Shown piece by piece: positions 52,611-60,477 of a DNA stretch of 64,000 nucleotides; position 1 is the stretch's first letter, and every line of letters begins with the position of its first letter. The notes under the pieces are model-generated. The model worked only from the letters and a program-made list of their open reading frames with translations, was not told the DNA's origin and did no database searches. Source of the stretch: Pseudoclavibacter terrae (lineage in GTDB: Bacteria > Actinomycetota > Actinomycetes > Actinomycetales > Microbacteriaceae); assembly GCF_008831075.1 (NCBI RefSeq), contig NZ_WBJX01000008.1, positions 43,562-107,561 on the forward strand, read 5' to 3'. A program made the translations under genes and the position numbers.

Positions 52611-53651
52611 ATGGTGAACAGTCACACAGCCACCGACAGGGCCGGCGAGATGGGCGAGCGGACGCGCAGCGTCCTCACGATCATTCACACTCACGAGGCA
52701 GGAACGTTGATCGAGGGCACAGCCCGCGGTGATGGCAGCGCCGCTGTCCTCAAAGAGCAGCGCTGGCGCTGGAGCCGCAATCTCGGGGCCTGGTACGTGC
52801 CGCAGAGCCGCGACCGCCGCCCCAAGCACCACGTGATCCGCCCCACGGTCGCAGCCCTGGAGGCCGCAGGCTTCACAGTCACCATTGAGCTCGACGAGAG
52901 GACCCGCAGCGCTGCAGAGGTAGACGCCGCCCGCACGGAACGAGCGAATGACCGCGCCGCAGCGCTCGACGCGAAAGCCGACCGCAAGGCGGCCGACGCC
53001 GACGCCGCTTGGTCCAAGCATCTGCACGACGTCGACCGACTGCCCGAGGGTGGCGAGCCCATCAAAGTGGGCCACCACTCCGAGGGACGCCACCGGAAGG
53101 CCCTGGACCGGGCATGGTCGAGCATGGGGAAGAGCGTCGAAGCCAACGAGGCCGCCGAAGAGGCCGAGCGTCGCGCGAAGATCGCGGCCAGCGCCAACGG
53201 AGCCCGCCACAATCCGGTCACGGTTGCGAACCGCATTGAGAAGTTGCAAGCGGACGAGCGGCGCATGCAACGCCGCATCACGGAGCAGACATACTCCTAC
53301 GAGCACGGCTACCAGGACGCGACGCCCGAGAAGCAAGCCGCACGCGCGGAAGCGCTGGCCCCGCACCTCGCGGAGCTGCGCGACCAGATCGAGTTCTGGG
53401 AAAGCGTCAGGGCCGAGCAGATCGCAAGCGGGCAGGCGACCGATTACGGCCGCCACAACGTAGCCAAGGGCGACGCCGTGCGGGTCCGCGGCACCTGGTA
53501 CGTCGTCGCCCGCTGCAACGCAAAGACCGTCGCCGTCGAAACGCAGTACAGCTGGACGGACAAGACGCCCTGGCACGAGGTGCAGGACCACCGCACCTCG
53601 GCGCAGCTCGAAGAAGCCCGAGCGAAGAAGGCAGCCGCCGAGGTGGCCTAG
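52611..53651 (+). CDS. DUF3560-family protein of mobile elements
   Basis: Matches the DUF3560 group typical of actinobacterial plasmids and integrative elements. The N-terminal part has RWRWSRNLGAWYVPQSRDR. The core has GEPIKVGHHSEGRHRKALDRAW and a helical, charged middle with NPVTVANRIEKLQADERRM. The C-terminus has QIEFWESVRAEQIASG and a small beta domain (GDAVRVRGTWYVVARCN). Function is unknown. GGGAG precedes the ATG. It follows directly after a ~325-bp repeated leader. Confidence 0.85.
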   Translation: MVNSHTATDRAGEMGERTRSVLTIIHTHEAGTLIEGTARGDGSAAVLKEQRWRWSRNLGAWYVPQSRDRRPKHHVIRPTVAALEAAGFTVTIELDERTRSAAEVDAARTERANDRAAALDAKADRKAADADAAWSKHLHDVDRLPEGGEPIKVGHHSEGRHRKALDRAWSSMGKSVEANEAAEEAERRAKIAASANGARHNPVTVANRIEKLQADERRMQRRITEQTYSYEHGYQDATPEKQAARAEALAPHLAELRDQIEFWESVRAEQIASGQATDYGRHNVAKGDAVRVRGTWYVVARCNAKTVAVETQYSWTDKTPWHEVQDHRTSAQLEEARAKKAAAEVA

Positions 53652-53701
53652 GCGCCCTGGGTGCGGCGCGGGGGAGGCCCCAGCCGCACCCAGGCGACCT
53701 G

Positions 53702-54029
53702 GCGGCCGCCGCGATGGGGAAGCATCCCCCTCGCGCACCCCCAGCCGACAAGAGGCTCCCTGCGGTCGCGAGGGATGCCGCTGCGCGGCCAGTGTTTCTC
53801 TCGCGCCTGCGGCGCTCGTTCTTTTGCCTGGAAGCCTGCGGCGATTGTACGGACGCTCCATTGCGCACAAGCCCGCTGCGCGGGCCAGCTCCTCCGAGAC
53901 TTTCGACCCGCGCTCGCAGGCTCGCTAATTCCGGCCCGAAACTCTCTCCATCCGCTGCCCTTCGGGTTGCTGCTCCACTCCTCGTCCTGATCGACACTGC
54001 GTGCCTCCCAGGCAAAAAACGATGAGAGA
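53702..54029 (+). repeat. Leader-like repeat, copy 2
   Basis: Second copy of the element at 52270-52599, again immediately upstream of a gene (54044). The terminal complementarity is kept with a mismatch: TTTTGCCTGGAAG near 53822-53834 against CTCCCAGGCAAAAAA near 54005-54018. One inner helix, ACCCG/CGGGT in copy 1, becomes ATCCG/CGGGT here, which still pairs through a G-U. This hints at selection on RNA structure. Confidence 0.75.
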
Positions 54030-54043
54030 TGGAGACCCACACC

Positions 54044-54448
54044 ATGGAACGTCCCACAGGAGCCGTCGCGATCAAGCTCGACGCAGACATCCTTCTTACC
54101 CGCGCTCGCGCGGCCGAAGCCGCACGACTCGAAGACGAAGTCTTCGACCCGGCAACGCTCACCCACGGGCCAGGCCCGCAAATGCTCATCGCGGTGGATC
54201 GCGGCGTGGCCGCCGTGATCAACGGTGAAGGCGTGGGGGAGGTCGAGCAGGACTTCGACCGTATTGACGTCTGGTTCGCCCGCTACGGCATGTGGGAGAC
54301 GGTGCCGCTCAGCCTGGCCGACATCAATGCCGCCGCGACCGAGGAAACGATGGACCTCGCGGACGGCATCCGCCGCTTCGGAGATCGCCTCGACATGAAC
54401 TTCTTCCGCTGGTTCGGCCGCTACGACCGTGACCACCGCCCCGCCTAA
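54044..54448 (+). CDS. Hypothetical mobile-element protein
   Basis: 134 residues, acidic, no signal peptide or membrane segment and no family recognised. Protein-like features include an N-terminal helix rich in Ala and Arg, a central MLIAVDRGVAAVINGEG strand pair and an aromatic C-terminus (MNFFRWFGRYDRD). ATG 54044 was preferred because GGAGA lies 8 bp upstream. It is preceded by the second leader repeat and followed by a hairpin. Confidence 0.6.
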   Translation: MERPTGAVAIKLDADILLTRARAAEAARLEDEVFDPATLTHGPGPQMLIAVDRGVAAVINGEGVGEVEQDFDRIDVWFARYGMWETVPLSLADINAAATEETMDLADGIRRFGDRLDMNFFRWFGRYDRDHRPA

Positions 54449-54459
54449 ACGACGAGACG

Positions 54460-54494
54460 GCGAGGGCCGGGTGCTCTGGAAAACCGGCCCTCGC
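54460..54494 (+). terminator. Hairpin terminator
   Basis: GCGAGGGCCGG (54460-54470) pairs with CCGGCCCTCGC (54484-54494) around a 13-nt loop, shortly after the preceding stop codon. Confidence 0.7.
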
Positions 54495-54532
54495 AGCACC
54501 CACAGATTGCCACACACGAAAGGACTAGAACC

Positions 54533-54754
54533 ATGCTTGAACTCATCACCCTAACCGCCACCCTCATCGCAGACACCGATGTCGAGCTCGCGAGCCGGTG
54601 GGCCGCGCTGGAGCACGGCGACGACTGGGAAGCCGACGTCATCCCACTCGTCGAGCACACGACCGTCTGGGAGTACGTCGAGGCGCTGGAGCTCGTGCGA
54701 GACGGCCACGTCGACGACCACCAGCTGACCGAAACCGAGGCAGGTGCCGCATGA
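54533..54754 (+). CDS. Small hypothetical protein
   Basis: 73 residues, strongly acidic (many Asp and Glu, few basic residues), no known domain. AAAGGA precedes the ATG at good spacing. The stop overlaps the start of the next gene (ATGA), so the two are translationally coupled. A strongly acidic small protein on a mobile element could be a DNA mimic, but nothing in the sequence proves it. Confidence 0.55.
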   Translation: MLELITLTATLIADTDVELASRWAALEHGDDWEADVIPLVEHTTVWEYVEALELVRDGHVDDHQLTETEAGAA

Positions 54755-55011
54755 CCCTCATCGGCCGCAACGAGGACAGCTCAGGGGTCTATGAGATCCA
54801 CCAGGAGGGCGCCGCACTGGTCACGTACACGGGCTCGAGCCCCGACGCGCTTCAGGAGCTCGGCGTGCAGCAGCTGCGCCCCGTCGATGCCGGTAGCGTC
54901 GAACAAGGTGACGCGCACTGGTACGAGTACGGCACACACGGCCACCGCTGCGGCATCTACGAGGGCGACGGGTTCGCGCGCATCGACGGCATCACCTACG
55001 AACTCCATTGA
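54751..55011 (+). CDS. Small hypothetical protein
   Basis: 86 residues with a beta-rich pattern (GVYEIHQEGAALVTYTG; HWYEYGTHGHRCGIYEGDG). No family recognised. Coupled to the acidic protein upstream, and 36 bp before the SSB gene, so it belongs to a small element operon. Confidence 0.55.
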   Translation: MTLIGRNEDSSGVYEIHQEGAALVTYTGSSPDALQELGVQQLRPVDAGSVEQGDAHWYEYGTHGHRCGIYEGDGFARIDGITYELH

Positions 55012-55047
55012 CCCCCAAGACATCCACGGCGACGCCAAGGAGGGCGC

Positions 55048-55467
55048 ATGTTCACGCAGATCACCCGCACCGGGAACCTCACCAAAACCCCGACCCTGTT
55101 CCGCGACCAAGACGGCGGCAAGTACACGTACGCGAGCATCGCGTGCTCGCGCCGCTACAGAGACAAAGAATCGGGGGAGTGGCAGTCCGGTCCGCGCATC
55201 GTCTACGACGTGCACGTCACCGGGAACCTCGCCGCGGCCGTCGTGGACCTCGCGACCAGGTGCGGGAACGTCGCGCTGGAGTTCACCGGCCGCCTCATCG
55301 AGGAAGTCGACGAGGCGGGCACCATCCGACAGAAGGTCTACGCCGACAACGTGACCGTGAGCCTGCGCGGGCAGAATGTCACCGTCGACCGCCCCAAGGG
55401 CAAGCCACGCCAGGGACCGGACCTCGCCGCCGAGGCCAGCAGCGCGTGGGAAGAAAAGGCTGACTAG
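55048..55467 (+). CDS. ssb: Single-stranded DNA-binding protein (element-encoded)
   Basis: 139-residue OB-fold SSB. Family features are TGNLTKTPTLFRDQDG, YTYASIACSRRYRD and VTGNLAAAVVDLATRCGNV. AAGGAGG lies just before ATG. The usual acidic C-terminal tip (DDDIPF-like) is replaced by SSAWEEKAD, so contacts with host replication partners may differ. Such extra SSBs are typical of plasmids, conjugative elements and phages. Confidence 0.85.
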   Translation: MFTQITRTGNLTKTPTLFRDQDGGKYTYASIACSRRYRDKESGEWQSGPRIVYDVHVTGNLAAAVVDLATRCGNVALEFTGRLIEEVDEAGTIRQKVYADNVTVSLRGQNVTVDRPKGKPRQGPDLAAEASSAWEEKAD

Positions 55468-55495
55468 CCCCGCTTCGAGTCGTCGGCCTCGCTGC

Positions 55496-55536
55496 GGGCA
55501 GCTCGGGCGAGGGGCACCCCTCGCGCACCCCGACAA
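55496..55536 (+). repeat. Short third copy of the repeat's first hairpin
   Basis: GCGAGGGG-CA-CCCCTCGC (55507-55524) followed by GCACCCC matches the opening hairpin module of the two long repeats. It lies just after ssb, where it may act as a terminator. The rest of the repeat is absent. Confidence 0.5.
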
Positions 55537-55553
55537 GCGCAGGGCGGGATCTC

Positions 55554-55919
55554 TCACCACGCCTTCTTCCTTGTCGCCCGCTGGGCCATGTAGAGCAACG
55601 CGATCGACACCTCGGATGCAAGGCGCTCGGCGGAGAGGGCATCGCCCTTGAGAGTGACGGTGCCTCGGATTTGCGCGCGTCCGTGCGAGATGGCCCATTC
55701 CTTCTCGCGTATCGTCCTAGCTTCGAGCGCGTGGCGAACCTCAGCGCGCACGTCTCCATCGGTCACCCATTGCAGCATCGCGAGCCACCCATCGAACATG
55801 TCGAGCGGGTCGAGCATCGCCGGCTCGTACGTCTTGCCTTCGACGGTGACGGGCGCCTGCACGAGCCGTGCCATCGACTTCACGCAGCGGGGGAGGTTCG
55901 CCCGGAGCAGCCAGGACAA
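55554..55919 (-). CDS. Hypothetical protein, start uncertain
   Basis: 121 residues from a TTG at 55919 that lacks a ribosome site. The text is protein-like (LVQAPVTVEGKTYEPAML, DMFDGWLAMLQWVTDG, AERLASEVSIALLYMAQ). The same frame stays open and protein-like upstream to about 56030 (RWTKRIVCWRPVATRPVDG) but contains no usual start codon before a stop. Either the gene has lost its 5' end or a rare start is used. Convergent with ssb. Family not recognised. Confidence 0.5.
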   Translation of the reverse strand: MSWLLRANLPRCVKSMARLVQAPVTVEGKTYEPAMLDPLDMFDGWLAMLQWVTDGDVRAEVRHALEARTIREKEWAISHGRAQIRGTVTLKGDALSAERLASEVSIALLYMAQRATRKKAW

Positions 55920-56367
55920 GCCGTCGACGGGTCTGGTCGCGACGGGACGCCAGCAGACGATGCGCTTCGTCCAGCGTGAAGCGACCCGCTCCGAGACCGT
56001 TTCGCACCGAAGAGCTCGGGAAGCTAGCGCGCCTGCTCAGTGACCTTCTCAACTGGTTCGATCATGCGGGGAGCGTTCCACGGACCGCCGACACCGATCG
56101 GGCGCGTCCCGCTTCCCCGAGTGACTGGGGCTAGCGTAAGGGCGCCCCGAGGTCGCCGTTGAGCTCCTGATCCCTGGTGTCCTCTCGCTTGCAGCGCCCG
56201 GGAGCGGCGGTCTGTTTGGAACGCTGACCCTGGCTGGCAAACGATCGTTTACGCGGAAGGTGCCGCGCCGGTCTCAGTGAGCAAGCAACACGAAATCCTT
56301 GAGTCGCGTAGTTCGAGGTTCACTGAGCCCCTGCTCAACGAGCTTCGGCCACGTGCGATGTATGCCC
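55920..56367. other. Intergenic region with a perfect 12-bp palindrome
   Basis: Apart from the upstream extension of the preceding frame, no gene is supported. AAACGATCGTTT at 56239-56250 is a perfect palindrome with a central AT, resembling operator sites of LacI- or other HTH-type regulators. It lies about 120 bp past the stop of the winged-helix gene. Confidence 0.4.
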
Positions 56368-57303
56368 TCAATGTGCAGGAGGCTCCGGGTCGGAGTCGAT
56401 GATTTCTGATTTCATGCGTTCCCGGGCCATCTGAGCCAGGTCCGGCTGGCCCACCGACTCGAGGAAACTGACCAGATCCTCCTTCGTCAGGTGCTGCGAA
56501 CCCGTGACCATCTTCGTAATCGTCGACGGTTCCTCGGGGTGTTCACTGAGTCGGTGCATGTGGATGGAGTAGGTGTTTCTGCGCCTGGTCTCCGAGAGTG
56601 TTCCTCTCCCCACGGGGGCGTGATCTACGGTGATCACTCCGAGCTTGGCGAGCTGGGCGATGCCCTTGCGCCGGGTCGCTTCGCTCAATCCGTAGCGAGC
56701 GGCGGCCACGGAAGGCGAGAACCAGAGACCATCAAACTTCCTGCCGCGAGTCTGCTCGAGCAGCACCAGCAACATAGCTACAGCGGGACCAGTAAGAATC
56801 GCAAGCCACCCGCAGCTCCAGATCCCTACGGGTAGCTGCGTGTACCGAGGAGGGTTCTTGGTGGGGACGACACTGTTCTTATTCCAGTGACTTCCAGGGT
56901 GGCTGTAGGTGGCACCTGTCCCTGTCTCTTCGCGGAGCGTGACGCGAGACGCCTGCCCTGGGCGGCTCTCGACGGCCAGAAACCCGGCCTGGACTAGTCG
57001 GCGAACCGCTGCGTTGACTCGCGCAGCTCCCTTCGTCTCCGCATCGTCCAGGCCGATCAGTTCGGCCCAAACGCGCCCCGACTGAGTTACGTCGTGGGGT
57101 TCTTTGACGCCGATCCAGAGCATGGACAGAAGTAGCTTCAGCTTGACTTCGCCACCTCGTCCTCCACGCAGCAACTGCGTCATCGGCGGCACCACCCCGG
57201 GGGTGGTCGACACCACGAACGATGAACGCAGAGCGACCTGCGTCCTGGGGACGCGTGCGGCGAGCTGCTTCGCCCGCTGCCGCGAAACTTCGATTTTCGT
57301 CAC
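56368..57303 (-). CDS. DNA-binding protein with two winged-helix-like segments
   Basis: 311 residues. The first helical segment (about 45-125) ends in VNAAVRRLVQAGFLAVESRPGQ followed by strands. A second (about 170-245) contains SPSVAAARYGLSEATRRKGI and QLAKLGVITVDH. Tandem winged helices occur in plasmid replication initiators and in element regulators. An A/T-rich zone lies just upstream (57304-57425), which would suit an origin or autoregulatory region. The start is a GTG. The replication-initiator role is inferred only from architecture and context. Confidence 0.5.
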   Translation of the reverse strand: MTKIEVSRQRAKQLAARVPRTQVALRSSFVVSTTPGVVPPMTQLLRGGRGGEVKLKLLLSMLWIGVKEPHDVTQSGRVWAELIGLDDAETKGAARVNAAVRRLVQAGFLAVESRPGQASRVTLREETGTGATYSHPGSHWNKNSVVPTKNPPRYTQLPVGIWSCGWLAILTGPAVAMLLVLLEQTRGRKFDGLWFSPSVAAARYGLSEATRRKGIAQLAKLGVITVDHAPVGRGTLSETRRRNTYSIHMHRLSEHPEEPSTITKMVTGSQHLTKEDLVSFLESVGQPDLAQMARERMKSEIIDSDPEPPAH

Positions 57304-57916
57304 TGAATGCCGTCCCGGAAATCACATTAAGTGCTTTCATAGTACCGCACGCAAGCCATGGCCGACCTAATGATTAAACCAGGTGTTGCTTGGCATGCAA
57401 ACCACATTTTGGCAAAATCTGAAGCGTGAATGTCACGCTAACCAGGACTTTCTCTTGCGCGAGGCGTGGTGGACGCGTATTCTTGGCATGCAGCGGCCAA
57501 TCCTTCGGGGGCTCCCGGAATTCCGAAGGTGGCGAGAGTGGTTGGACCAGGCGTCGTGCCCCAACTCCGCTGCGCACCAGTTCCTTCTGGTGACCCTCCC
57601 GCGGCGGGTGGTCTAGAAGTTCCTGGAAGACCTGCATGTATCACTGAGTGTGCATATTGCACACCCCGTGAGCACGTGGTGCGACACGCCGAATTTTCCA
57701 GGATTCGGTTGCCCGCAATGTCGGGGGTCGTAAGTAACCTGGATGCACTGAAGCACGACAACCCTGCCACACGGCGGGGGAGCCGAGCTGCAGGGTTGAG
57801 GGCACCTTTTCCTGGCGGGGACGGTGATCAACACCCTAGTGGCAGACCCGCAAAGTGAGCAAAGGGCTCACCGGGTGGCTCGTCGACTTCAGCTAGTTCC
57901 TTTAGGAGGAATAAGC
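57304..57916. other. 613-bp intergenic region, possible origin/regulatory zone
   Basis: No convincing gene. Bases 57304-57425 are A/T-rich for this genome and include the near-palindrome ATTTTGGCAAAAT. CAACCCTGC (57759-57767) pairs with GCAGGGTTG (57790-57798), a hairpin ahead of the YjzC-like gene. The frame from about 57383 has a few protein-like stretches but no ribosome site. Confidence 0.4.
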
Positions 57917-58108
57917 ATGACGAAGCCCACTCTCAATCCCGGCGACCGTACCCCTCGTTCCGGGCAGTATGAGATCGTCGGACCCCGCGGTGGACGCACC
58001 GGGGATGAACGCACGTCAACTCGCGGCAACCCGCTGCCCCCGACACCCAAGCCGGGCCAGGGGTACACGCTCGTGGACCCCACGAAGCACGGGGGTCCCA
58101 AGCGATGA
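57917..58108 (+). CDS. YjzC-family small protein
   Basis: 63 residues matching the YjzC-like pattern: an opening LNPGDRTPRSGQYEIVGPRG, a central Thr/Glu-rich segment and the proline-rich NPLPPTPKPGQGYTLVDPTK. Function of the family is unknown. A very strong AGGAGGA ribosome site lies 7 bp before the ATG. Its stop overlaps the start of the zinc-ribbon gene. Confidence 0.75.
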   Translation: MTKPTLNPGDRTPRSGQYEIVGPRGGRTGDERTSTRGNPLPPTPKPGQGYTLVDPTKHGGPKR

Positions 58109-58239
58109 GCACGCGACGTGTGTCAGGTCTTCTGTATGTCCCGTGCCCGAACTGCCGACGCAAGCTTGGGCCCTTCAGTAGGGTGACGTCGGGCAAGGCG
58201 CGTTGCGGCCACTGCGGAACTGAGTTCATCATCAAGTAG
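58105..58239 (+). CDS. Zinc-ribbon microprotein
   Basis: 44 residues with two CxxC pairs (VPCPNCRR and RCGHCGTEF), the pattern of a single zinc ribbon. ATG 58105 overlaps the YjzC stop (ATGA), so the two proteins are translationally coupled and probably act together. A 10-bp hairpin follows at 58250. Confidence 0.65.
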   Translation: MSTRRVSGLLYVPCPNCRRKLGPFSRVTSGKARCGHCGTEFIIK

Positions 58240-58249
58240 TCATCGGGAG

Positions 58250-58279
58250 TGGGCAGGCGTCAGTTCGAGCGCCTGCCCA
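58250..58279 (+). terminator. Hairpin terminator after the zinc-ribbon gene
   Basis: TGGGCAGGCG (58250-58259) pairs with CGCCTGCCCA (58270-58279) around a 10-nt loop. Confidence 0.7.
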
Positions 58280-58314
58280 TTCCTGCGTCAAGCGGAGGAT
58301 TGCGCGGTCCCGAA

Positions 58315-59196
58315 TCAAGTTCGCGTGAAGGCAAGTCGATGTGCCTCAGTCAGCTCGCCCGCCACCCAGTCATGCGCAACGGCGATCGGGTCCGTAGGGG
58401 GAAGGTTCGGTCCGCAGGACGTAATGAGATGGCGAACCACCAGGCTCCCGGCTCCGAAGGCTTGTAGTGCGTAGTTCACGCCCCAGATCTCGGGCGTCAC
58501 GAAAGTGACTTCTTGGCTGGTTGGGCTGATGAAGCCGTGCAGGCCAAGCAGCTCGGCGTGCGCCACAGCAGACAGATGAGAGTAGTACGCGCGGCCGTTC
58601 GTATTCTTCAGCTCATCCTGCAGTGCTACGGCCAGCTCGGTATAGGAAACTCTCGTGGGTTTACGGCTCCCTGTCAGTCGCTCGATGTCGTCGAGGACTG
58701 CTTCATGCTGTCGCGAGCCCGGTGTCTCTTCACCTGCAAGGTCGAAGAGTGGCACGTTGGGATCGATATGAGTGGCCACCGACAGTTCCTTCGCCATCCC
58801 TGAGAGCCACCGGACAACGAGTTGCGAGCTGTCTTCGCTCGACAGGAGCCACCATGCTCGCGCAAATGCTTCGACCGCGCCACGCGTCACCGTAGCCGTC
58901 GCAAAAGCAACATCGGAATCAGCCAAGGCCGTAGCCAGAAGGCGAGTGTGATCGAGGCCTGCAATCGTGGCGCTGACAACACTGTCGATCGCATTGCCGA
59001 CTGGGCTCTCGCCAAGTGAGTGTGCTTCAACGGGCGTGTTCATGAAGGTCGCAAATCGCGACCCGGGGGCAGGGTCAGCCATCATCAGGTCCTGGAGTGG
59101 CGCTCCTACATCGGTGACGTACACAAGGAGAGCCTTGCTGAGGCGGTCGCGTTGAGCCGTAGGCAGTGCGCGTCGTTCGGGAGCTCTCTCAGGCAT
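58315..59196 (-). CDS. Hypothetical all-helical protein
   Basis: 293 residues, mainly alpha-helical with no signal peptide or membrane segment. VTRGAVEAFARAWWLLSSED and GRAYYSHLSAVAHAELLG resemble the pattern of HEPN-like/DUF5677-type domains, where an Arg and His near a helix end matter, but this is tentative. Flanked by nuclease-like and unknown genes on the mobile segment, so a defence or regulatory role is possible. Confidence 0.55.
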   Translation of the reverse strand: MPERAPERRALPTAQRDRLSKALLVYVTDVGAPLQDLMMADPAPGSRFATFMNTPVEAHSLGESPVGNAIDSVVSATIAGLDHTRLLATALADSDVAFATATVTRGAVEAFARAWWLLSSEDSSQLVVRWLSGMAKELSVATHIDPNVPLFDLAGEETPGSRQHEAVLDDIERLTGSRKPTRVSYTELAVALQDELKNTNGRAYYSHLSAVAHAELLGLHGFISPTSQEVTFVTPEIWGVNYALQAFGAGSLVVRHLITSCGPNLPPTDPIAVAHDWVAGELTEAHRLAFTRT

Positions 59197-59593
59197 GTCC
59201 GTGCACGTTCCCTAGGTTGACGCAACCTGAAGCCGGACACATCTGTCATTCGGAAAGATGTTGAGGCGCGGACGCGTGAGTGGAGGCACACGCTGAGAGT
59301 ACCTGCGTCGAAATCTACCGTTTCCGGTCTGAAGGCGGCGCTGTTGGATCAGAGCGGTCCATAAGGGTTCACCGACTCGACAGCTACTCTGAGGTCAGTT
59401 GGTTTCGACTGTTAGCTACGGGCATCTAGGAAACTCGCGGCGATTGGCCTGTCGGTTTGATGCCCGTGAGGCTATCCCGTTGCGGGTATGGCGTGGGAGC
59501 GGGGGCATGCTGCGCGGCCCGGGCCCAGAAGCTTATGCGCGCCGGCCACTACGAGTGGAGCAAGGAGGTCACGACAGGTGGTAGTACTCGTCT
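59197..59593. other. 397-bp intergenic region
   Basis: No gene is supported. AAGGAGG at 59562-59568 is the strongest ribosome site, but no good start for the nuclease frame lies at the right distance. A GTG at 59578 opens only an 8-codon peptide whose end overlaps the ATG at 59594, which may couple translation. Confidence 0.35.
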
Positions 59594-60274
59594 ATGGCGT
59601 ATAAAGCTGGAACCCTTCCCCGCAAGCTTTGCGCTGGCTGCTATGGCGGTCTCGAGCTTGGCTTCGCGTGTGGCCGCGGCCATTCTTTCGATGAGGCCTG
59701 GTTGCATGGGCTGATCGCTGAAATCGTCGGTTCGAACCGCGACACCAGGACCACTGATCTGCGAAAAGGCTTCGCGGTCGACGCACTGCAGAAGCTTGGG
59801 CGTGGGAAGGGGCGCAAACGTGAAGTCGACTTCGCGTTGATCGAGAGTGCGACCGGCGCCATGACTCACTGCATCGAGGCGAAATGGGCGGGCTCTGGTC
59901 ACTGCACCCCGAAGACAATCCTCCGTGACATCGCGCGTCTAGCTGTGATCAGCGCGGCTCACCCGGCGTCGCTTTGTTTGTTTGTCCTTGCTGGAGGAAA
60001 GAGTGCGGTGGGGGATCTGTTCCAGAAGGCCCCACTCGCTTCACCAGCAAATCGGAAGCATGGGCTCCTTCACTATCCATACGACGGAGGCCGGAGCATG
60101 TTTCCGCTTCGTGTTGACGGCAACAACGGATCCTCGCTGACCATGGCCCAGCGGAAGGAGCTCGTTGAGTACCTCCCAACCCTTCCCCGTGCTGTCCAGA
60201 CGACACTGTATGCGCCGTCTCACGTGAGTACGCCGAACTGGCAGGTACACGTTTGGCGGGTTGCTGCCCTGTGA
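59594..60274 (+). CDS. Putative PD-(D/E)XK nuclease-like protein with N-terminal cysteine motif
   Basis: 226 residues. Residues 10-30 contain CAGC and a later Cys and His (FACGRGHSFDEAW), a possible zinc site. REVDFALIES...HCIEAKWAGS (about 75-102) reproduces the D...ExK spacing of PD-(D/E)XK nucleases. The rest is alpha/beta. No family was recognised beyond this motif. Its place on a mobile segment beside other unknown genes fits a defence or DNA-processing role, but activity is inferred only from the motif. Confidence 0.5.
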   Translation: MAYKAGTLPRKLCAGCYGGLELGFACGRGHSFDEAWLHGLIAEIVGSNRDTRTTDLRKGFAVDALQKLGRGKGRKREVDFALIESATGAMTHCIEAKWAGSGHCTPKTILRDIARLAVISAAHPASLCLFVLAGGKSAVGDLFQKAPLASPANRKHGLLHYPYDGGRSMFPLRVDGNNGSSLTMAQRKELVEYLPTLPRAVQTTLYAPSHVSTPNWQVHVWRVAAL

Positions 60275-60387
60275 GTTCAGGTCCACGATTCACACGCGCC
60301 GGGGTCGCGTTTTTGGTGCCTGAGTGGTGGCAGATACCGAGAGCGCCTGCGCCGAAATCGATCGTTTGTGGGGGAGACGTCGAGTCG

Positions 60388-60405
60388 GTCGACGTCGACG
60401 TCGAC
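60388..60405. repeat. Three tandem copies of GTCGAC
   Basis: GTCGAC is repeated three times without a gap in the 203-bp region between the nuclease-like gene and the next unknown gene. It may be a simple repeat or a binding site. Confidence 0.5.
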
Positions 60406-60477
60406 ACGCCGCCCGCAGGTGCACCGAAACTGATTCGGCCCGAAACTTCATCTCGGGCGTTTTCGGTGACAGCGTGT

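Noticed and set aside
57383..57616. 77-codon frame upstream of the YjzC-like gene
   Set aside because: A few protein-like stretches, but no ribosome site, mixed composition and no recognised similarity.
59725..59740. GGTTCGAAC-like string suggestive of a tRNA T-loop
   Set aside because: No acceptor or anticodon arms around it, and it lies inside a protein-coding frame.
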